Below, in pieces: positions 33,301-41,350 of a stretch of DNA of 64,000 nucleotides (position 1 is the stretch's first letter; each line of letters begins with the position of its first letter). The translations under genes and the position numbers were made by a program. The stretch is from contig AP025057.1 in NCBI GenBank assembly GCA_036186865.1, positions 24,752,517-24,816,516 of the forward strand, in the 5' to 3' direction. Under the pieces are notes generated by a model. The model ran no database searches. It was given only the letters and a program-made list of their open reading frames with translations, and was not told the origin of the DNA. Source of the stretch: Eustoma russellianum. Lineage: Eukaryota > Streptophyta > Magnoliopsida > Gentianales > Gentianaceae.

Positions 33301-34140
33301 ATTTATTGCGCCGCTGATGCATACTTACTTGTCGTTTTTCAGGCGAACAAAGGTCATATGGCTGACGATGAGTACGGTTACATTCTGACACCAGTAGCCG
33401 AGGGTCCATTGAACAGAGTCACGCGCCACGATATGTGTTTTGTCAACGGTTATAGATTCCACACAGTCTCCCATGCCAGCCGAAAATCGTCGGAGAACAG
33501 CGGAGTGTGTGTCAAGCGGTATGACAATAGCCCGGACGAGGATGACTTCTACGGCTACCTTACTGACATCATTGAGCTCGAATATCCCGCATTGCCTATA
33601 AAGCGGGCGGTGCTATTCAAATGCGAATGGTACGATCTAACTCGGGAAGGTTATCGCGCTGGCACAAAGGTTCATGACCGATATAAGTTGGTAGACATAC
33701 ACCAAGGGCGACGGTACAGAAAGTACGATCCATTCGTTTTGGCTAGTCAAGCGTCCCAGGTGTACTATCTATCGTATCCAACAACGAGGATGCGTGCGAG
33801 CTCAAAAGACTGGCGAGCCGTGTGCAAAGTAAAATCGAGCAAGTTTGATGTCAGTATACAGCCAGGTTCAAATGGCACAGATGCCACATTCCAAGAAGAA
33901 AACCCGCCCGTTCTGGATACGACACATGTTGAACTGCACAACCTCCCTCTAAATGACCCCAACGGCGGTTTCATCGAAATTCATCTCAACATACAACCGC
34001 CTGAAAATATTGAAGATGTAGGCGAAGACGAATACGAGGATAAAGAGGACGACGAGCATGTAGATGAAGATGAAAATGAAGATGAAAATGAGGATAAAAA
34101 TGAAGATGCGTATGAGGATGCGGATGACAATGAAGATTAA
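30374..34140 (+). CDS. tnp2: CACTA transposase (TNP2/TnpD-type), four exons, 1,168 aa, open
   Basis: Proposed exons 30374-32676, 32752-33057, 33156-33255 and 33343-34140; introns of 75, 98 and 87 bases all begin GT and end AG, and phases join exactly. Residues about 9-77 match the transposase-associated domain (WMYERVNNGEW, IRCPCKKCKNRKY, HIWYCHGE). About 314-570 is the Transposase_21/TNP2 core (CHPSDGEAWRTFD, RLGLCTDGFNPFG, YNLPPWMCMK, DFPAYSMLSGWSTAGKYACP, MIRHNLDVMHIEKNVF). About 685-790 matches DUF4218 (QYRWMYPFER, then YLRHLKLNIKNKAKVEAS). About 965-1040 matches DUF4216 (YGYLTDIIELEY, VLFKCEWYDLT). The C-terminus from about 1129 is an acidic Glu/Asp/Asn tail. The enzyme cuts and joins the element ends. 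No stop or frameshift seen; the ATG is the first in frame and lies just before the conserved domain. Confidence 0.88.
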
Positions 34141-34269
34141 GGTTAGTCACAATTTTTTATGTACCTCATTAGGCGAAAGTGTGTATGTGTTGATGTACTT
34201 ATACACATGTATATACATAATGTGTGTCTGTAAGTACTTTATATTTTGTATTATTTTTTTTCAATACTG

Positions 34270-34400
34270 ATAGCACCGACAAGTTACCGACGAAACCTAT
34301 CGTCGAAAATTTGAAATAACGACGACACATGAAATAGCGACGCCACAGTAATAGCGACGGACTTTCGTCGCTAGTGCGTCGCAAAATTTTCGACTAAAAG
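34270..34400. repeat. internal cluster of CACTA motifs before the second gene
   Basis: CCGACGAAACC, AATAGCGACG, TTCGTCGCTAGTGCGTCGC and similar, between the stop of the transposase gene and the start of the second gene. Possibly a regulatory site for that gene (inference). Confidence 0.55.
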
Positions 34401-34456
34401 CTGAAAACCCTTCTCTTCTTCCCCATTTCTTCCCCCGCAATTTCTTCCCACCCCCC

Positions 34457-34722
34457 ATGGCGATTTCCCCTCTCAGACCCCCGGCGAAATCCCCTCTCCT
34501 CCCCCGGCGAAATCCCATTTCTTCTCCGGCGACCTCCCTTCTCCGGTTAGTTTTTCTTCCTATTTCGTTTTTAATGATTTTAATTAGTTATATTTCGTTT
34601 TATACATATATACACTACACACGCACACTACATATATATACATTATATATATATATAAACACGCACATATACACACACTCGGTGTATTTTATAAAATATA
34701 TATGTAGATACATGTATATATG

Positions 34723-34773
<51 letters not shown>

Positions 34774-34931
34774 GTATTTGTATACGGATATACATATATA
34801 TATGAGTATATATGTATATACAGTTTTTGATATATACATATATACGGTTTTATGCATCTATATATATATATATATTTCACTGTTTTTAGGTATATATACA
34901 TAAATATATATATATATATATACGGTTTTAC

Positions 34932-34966
<35 letters not shown>

Positions 34967-34989
34967 ACTGTTTTTTTATAAATATATAT

Positions 34990-35047
<58 letters not shown>

Positions 35048-38000
35048 GGTTTCACATATGTATATATATATAGTTCACTGTTTTTTTAAGTATATATATA
35101 TACATATATATACATATACGGCAGTGGTGAGATTCTCTCTCGAGCGGCGCAGGCGAAATAACGGCGCAGCCGCAATTACGTCTAGCGGCATCCGCCGCTG
35201 TTGCCGCAGCCGGACAGGCTTATTCTTATCACCGGCATTGCTTTCGTTTCCTTCGGTACTGACTCGCTACTCTCCTGGGTTCCATTCCGTTATAGTCCAG
35301 AATGCCCGATGCGCCGCCGTCGTTTGCTGCAGTGGTTTCCGGCGCTGTTTCATCTCAGTCCATCAACATCTCACCCAAAACGGTTTCTCGATATAAAGGT
35401 ATTCCCTTAATATCTTTTTCGGATTCGGAAATAGATGAACTTGCTGCTCCATTCAAGTATTCGTTAGTGGGTACTTTTTGGTATGGGAGACCTCCATTGA
35501 AGGTGATCAGGGATGTCTTTGAAAAAATTGGTTTTCAACCTGATCTTCGTATCACTCTTATTGATCAGGCATATATACTGCTAAATTTTCGACATGAAGC
35601 AGATTATTTACGTTGTTTTTACCGACGATCATGGCATATCTCTGGATGTCACATGCGTATAACCAAATGGACAGTAGATTTTGATCCGTCTACTGATGTG
35701 CCAATAGTACCAGTTTGGATAGCTTTTCCTGGACTTCCCATCCATCTTGACCGCAAAGAGGCAATATTTGAAATTGTTAAACCAATAGGGAGCCCCATCA
35801 AACTCGATGTCGCAACCACGGAGGGTCTACGACCGTCGGTTGCACGTGTATGTGTGGAAGTTGATATTTCCAAAGAATTGCCGCAAAAGATTTATCTCGA
35901 AGCTAAAGGTCGTTTTATTCTGCAAACCATCAACTATGAAGATTTGCCATTGTTTTGCACTTCCTGTCGACGGTTAGGCCATGCAGCCTCGTCATGCACG
36001 CCACCTTTGGTGGAAACTATACCGCCACCGCCACCACCCCCTCCGCGTCGTCCACAGGCGCAGCGCTGGACTCCGGTGAAAAAACGCCCAGCTGCTCAAA
36101 CTAATCATCCAGAGAATGAGCCCCCGTTGGCAGACATCCCACTACATGAAAGATCCCCCATTCGCAAAGCAGCGCCAGCCGCAGATATTGCAGAGGATAC
36201 TTTGGAATCATTGAGGGAGCCTCTTGAGACCAGTGACATTGGACACTCGTCTGATACAGACCTTCCGGTGACAGATAACATTGAGATTCCTACTGTACCG
36301 GAGGAGGTAGCCAACCGCATCCAGCAGCTACCTTCTACGCTTGATATGGACACCTTAATCTCACGCTTACAGGAGTCAGCGGATGACTTTATTCAGGTTG
36401 TACCACGTAGAAAACGTCGGGCAAAGAAGGATCTTCCTCCATTGCCTCCATCGTCCATTCTTACACGCAGCGCTTCGCATGCGATACAGGGAAGTAACTC
36501 TACACTGTCTCAATGAATATTATGATATGGAATATAAGAGGTCTTCGTGCCTTAAAACCACGATTGCATCAACTGATTCATGAACATCGATTAAATTTAC
36601 TTGTTATTATTGAGCCAAAACATGCATCCAATACTGTTTCTCGATATGCTTTGGATTTTGGCTTTTCAAATTCATACGCATCACAGTCTGAACGTATATG
36701 GTTTTTCTGGCATGATTCTCACTTTGAGTTGGTCACAGTGCAGGATGAAGGACAAGTGGTACATTTTACACTGTTATATCGGCCATTTCAGTATGCTTTT
36801 GTATTCTCGGCAATCATACTCCAGCTTTACGTCGTGCTTTGTGGGCTTCTTTATGTACTTTTTCTGAACATACAACGCTTCCTTGGGTTTTAGGGGGAGA
36901 TTTCAATACATTCCGATCTCTATCAGATCATGAAGGACGATCTCAGCCTTCACTCTCAGTTTTACAAGATTTTAATGATTGCGTAGAGCCAAGTGGTTTG
37001 ATGTCGCCGCCGTTTCAGGGTTCCAGGTTCACCTGGTCGGATGGTCGAGGCCTTGGTAGAGTGCGCCGACGCTTAGATTGGTTGTTTCTCAATTCTGATT
37101 TTCATGATAAATTTGAAGACCTACAATTTACACATTTACCTCGAATTGCTTCAGATCACACACCACCGTTGCTAATATGTCGACAAAGTGTGGCTTCGTT
37201 GCGTCGCTCATTCCGTTTTTTAGATTCATGGCTGTTACACCCAGACTTTCATAATTACATGCGCGACGCATGGACTGCATATCCAACAACGGGAGGCATG
37301 TATGGTTTCTATACCAAATTATTTAAGTTCAAAAAGGTTGTGCACCGATGGAACAAAGAAATCTTTGGCAATATTTTCTCTAGGGTTCAACAAGCTGAAG
37401 TTCAACTTACACAAGCTGAACGACAATGGGACATGCAGCCAACAGAGGAAACTCGTACAGAGTATCATCGCGCAAAGGCGGAATATCTACAAGCTGCTTC
37501 TTATGAAATGCATTATTGGAAACAAAAGGCAAGAGTACGATGGCTAAAGGAGGGAGATGCAAATACTCGTTATTACCACTCTGTTGTGAAAGGACGACGA
37601 TTACATCTTAAGATTCAACAAATACAAACATCTACCGGTCTTATTTATACTGCCCTTGATGATATAATGGCGGAAGCTGTGTCTTTTTATACAGCTTTAT
37701 TTGCACGTGAAGCTACGGCCAACTATGATCACATTCTCCGCCATATTCCAACGCTGCTTTCTTTAGAGGACAACGCCTCTCTAACGCAAATCCCAATGCC
37801 CAATGAGATCAAGGCAGCGGTTTGGCATTTGGATCCTCATAGTGCAGCGGGACCTGATGGTTTTGATGGTAACTTTTATAGATCATGCTGGTCCATTATA
37901 CACACGGATGTTGTTTTAGCGGTTCAGGAATTTTTCCTCGGCGTTCCTCAGCCCAAAGTTATGGCTAGTGCATTGATCACTTTAATTCCAAAGAAACCTT

Positions 38001-41000
38001 CCCCTGCTACGTTCAGTGATTATCGTCCTATATGTCTCACTAATTTTATCAGTAAAGTCTGTACCAGAATTGTTGCTAGCCGTTTGAGTAAATTATTACC
38101 CCGCTTAATATCTCAAGAACAGACGGGCTTCCTTCTGGGTATGGACATTTCGACTCTAGTTTTATTGGCTCGTGAGATGATTCATATGCTTGATAGAGGG
38201 GGTTCCCAACTCTGCCTCAAGTTGGATATGATGAAAGCGTTTGACAGAGTTAGCTGGGAATACTTGGAATTACTTCTTCAGGCCTTCGGTTTTTCAGGTT
38301 TATTCACACGTACTATTCTGAATCATTTGAGTGCTACCACATTTGCAGTGTTAATTAATGGCCAGCCATCTTCCTATTTTCAACCATTCAGAGGTGTCAA
38401 GCAGGGAGATCCCTTATCTCCTTTATTATTTATTTTAGCAGCAGAAGGTTTTAGCAGAGGCTTGAACGCTTTGACAGCAGCGGGTGTCTTGCAGCCGTTC
38501 CGCTTGGGTCGTGTCCCATTTCCAATTACGCACTTAGCCTATGCAGACGACCTATTGATATTTCTTCAAGGTACACAGCGGAACCTGCAACATTTTCATG
38601 CATTTCTTACACAATATGAAACTGCTTCAGGTCAGAAAGTGAATTTCCAAAAAAGTAGTATTATACCTTCTGCTGCTGTCACTCCACAACAACGTCAACT
38701 TTTCATGCATATTCTAGGCATGCGACCCTCAAGTCTTCCGTTTCGATATCTCGGTTCCTATTTACACAAGGGTATTTCTCGTTACCATCACTGTGTCTCG
38801 CTTCTACAGCATATTGATGACAGACTTCAAGGGTGGCACTCCAAATTATTATCTGCTGCAGGCCGACTACTGCTGCTACAATCTGTAATTGATGCGTTAC
38901 CTCTTCATGTTATTGCAGCGGGAGGCATACCAAAATCGGTCATCAAGATAATTCCTCGCAAAATGGCAGCATTTTATTGGGGTCGCAGACATCATTGGGT
39001 CTCCTGGGCTAACATTACTAAGCCACAGGCTGAGGGTGGTTTAGGCCTACGGGATTTAAATGTCTTACAAAAAGCATATCATTGCCGTATTTGGTGGTCG
39101 TATCATCAGAATTCAACTTTGTGGAGCAAATACATGCATGCGAAATATGGCCAGCGACAGGATAATCTTCCTCGGCTAACGGACTCACCTATATGGAAAA
39201 CGATTTGCCGGATTCATTCTTTCTGCTTAATGCACACTGCTGGACAGGGTGACCAACTCTCATGGTTACCAACACAACTGGGGGAATTTTCAATTAAGAG
39301 TGCATATGACATCTACGGGACCTCTTCTCCAACAATTCTGTCTACATCTTTTATTTGGTCCAAGCATCATTCTCCTTCTATCCGACTGTTCTTATGGCGT
39401 CTTTTTCATTCAGCATTGCCTTTTGAGGATTATATTGGAAGTTATATAGCGGCACATCCAACACAATGCCCGTTCTGCAAGAGAGAGTCGGCCAAGATAG
39501 ATCATGTTTTCTTATCTTGTTCTTATGTTCGTCCTATCTGGCACTATTTTGCAAGTGAGCTACATTGTCCTCTCCCCTCATCATTACAGCTTCATCAGTA
39601 TCTTCTTGCATGGTGGTATCGATCATCTCTTTCATCTCTTATTGGGGTTTATAAAATAGTGATCCATGCGATCATTGTCTACAACATTTGGTGTGCTTAT
39701 ACTTCCATGGTCTATGGGGACAAAACAACTACTACAACAACTTTCCTTAGATCCTCCATCCATTATGATATTAGTCTGTGGCACAAAAAGATAGCAGCCT
39801 CTAAACTTTCTACTTACCCAAGACAGATCTTCAGTTGGCTTCCTCCTCTTCGACCGGCTCATCCATTGATCGTTCGTTGGATCTCGCCACCTTCAGGCCG
39901 ATTGAAACTAAATGTGGATGCTGCCGTGGGGCGGCATTTTGCAGCAGGCGGTGCCATATTACGTAACCACAGGGGTTCATGTTTAGGAGCAATTTCATTC
40001 CGACTTCCGCATTGCCCACCTCTTCATGCAGAGATCCAAGCTGCTCTTTTTGGACTTCTCTACTTCCTTCCGCTTTATCGAGCAATTATCCTAGAGTCAG
40101 ATTGCGCCCAACTGATTGATCGCCTCACACGCTATCACGGCGTCCATGGGAATTCCCATCTTCGTTATCTTCAATCACTCATTCATTCTCATCGGCTCCC
40201 TAGCAGTCATATTTATCGCGAAGCAAACATGGCAGCACATTACTTAGCACAGCAGGCAATGTTATATCCACGGACGAAATATTATACATCGACTACTATC
40301 CCTTCAACTTTGGTCAGGGCGGCAGTCACTTTGGATCTCACATCTGTTCACTTGCGAGTACCTTGACGTTATCCTGTCTTCCATATGGATTGGCGCTATT
40401 TCACATCACCTGCCTGCACCACTTGGGCTGCAGGCAGGCACGGTATGCTAAAACATCCCTTTTTCTATGATTTTTGCAGTTTCTTTCACAAACATAACAT
40501 ACTATTTTGTTTCATTGGAGCGACTTGGATATCACACCGTCACATCCTTATTTCCAAATTGTCGAATGGAGGACTGTATTGCTGGATCATAGCTGGAATC
40601 TTCACACTGTCGCCTTGGCCCCCTAGTCAAGGCGACTTGGGTATGCATTTTGGCATTCTGATTGTGCTTATTACTTTTAGAATTTATGCTCTTTTAATAC
40701 ATTCTCTTCATCTGCGTGAGATTCCACATGTGGTGTACTATCTTCCTGCATTCAAGGACATCACACCCCAGACTGACCTAGCGCATTCTTTCATCATTTT
40801 GTCACGTTGGCATCGCAATTATCACGGAGGCTCTGAGGGTTGGTTCAGCAAGGAAACACCAAGACCAAGCATTGCCGATTACACCATCTGCAGCCTCATA
40901 TTACTACTACATACGCCTGCATCAAACCTTGATTTGCACACAATATTACATCTCTATCATATCAATGACAGCCGTATAAATATGTACGCTTTTTCCTTCG

Positions 41001-41294
41001 CCAAGGTTTTATCCACAAGGGTGGTTTTACTTGACAAGGTTTTAATGCGGCATATCATATACGACTGGAGATATGAGATTATTAGTTCGTTATTTCATTT
41101 ATTCGCATACTCTGACATTTGTACTATGGTTTTCCTCCGCCAAAAGTGAGGTTGTTACTTAATAAAATTTCCCTTCATAAAAAAAATATACGGCAGTTAT
41201 ATATATATTTATATACAAAATATATATTTCGGTGTATATATGTATTATATATATATATGTATTATATATATATATATATTTCGGTGTATTTATG

Positions 41295-41350
<56 letters not shown>

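Larger units (their letters stand above)
35125..41185 (+). mobile_element. Full-length plant L1-type LINE (6.06 kb) nested in CACTA-2
   Basis: Flanked by an 11-bp duplication ATATACGGCAG; ends in AATAAA (about 41161-41166) and a short A run. 5' UTR about 177 bases (35125-35301), ORF1 35302-36516, ORF2 36513-40366 with a frameshift, and an extra open frame 40385-41149. The endonuclease, reverse transcriptase, zinc motif and RNase H order is that of plant L1 elements with a terminal RNase H. Confidence 0.93.

Noticed and set aside
34615..35073. Long (Ile-Tyr)n frames on both strands
   Set aside because: Translations of (TA)n microsatellite.
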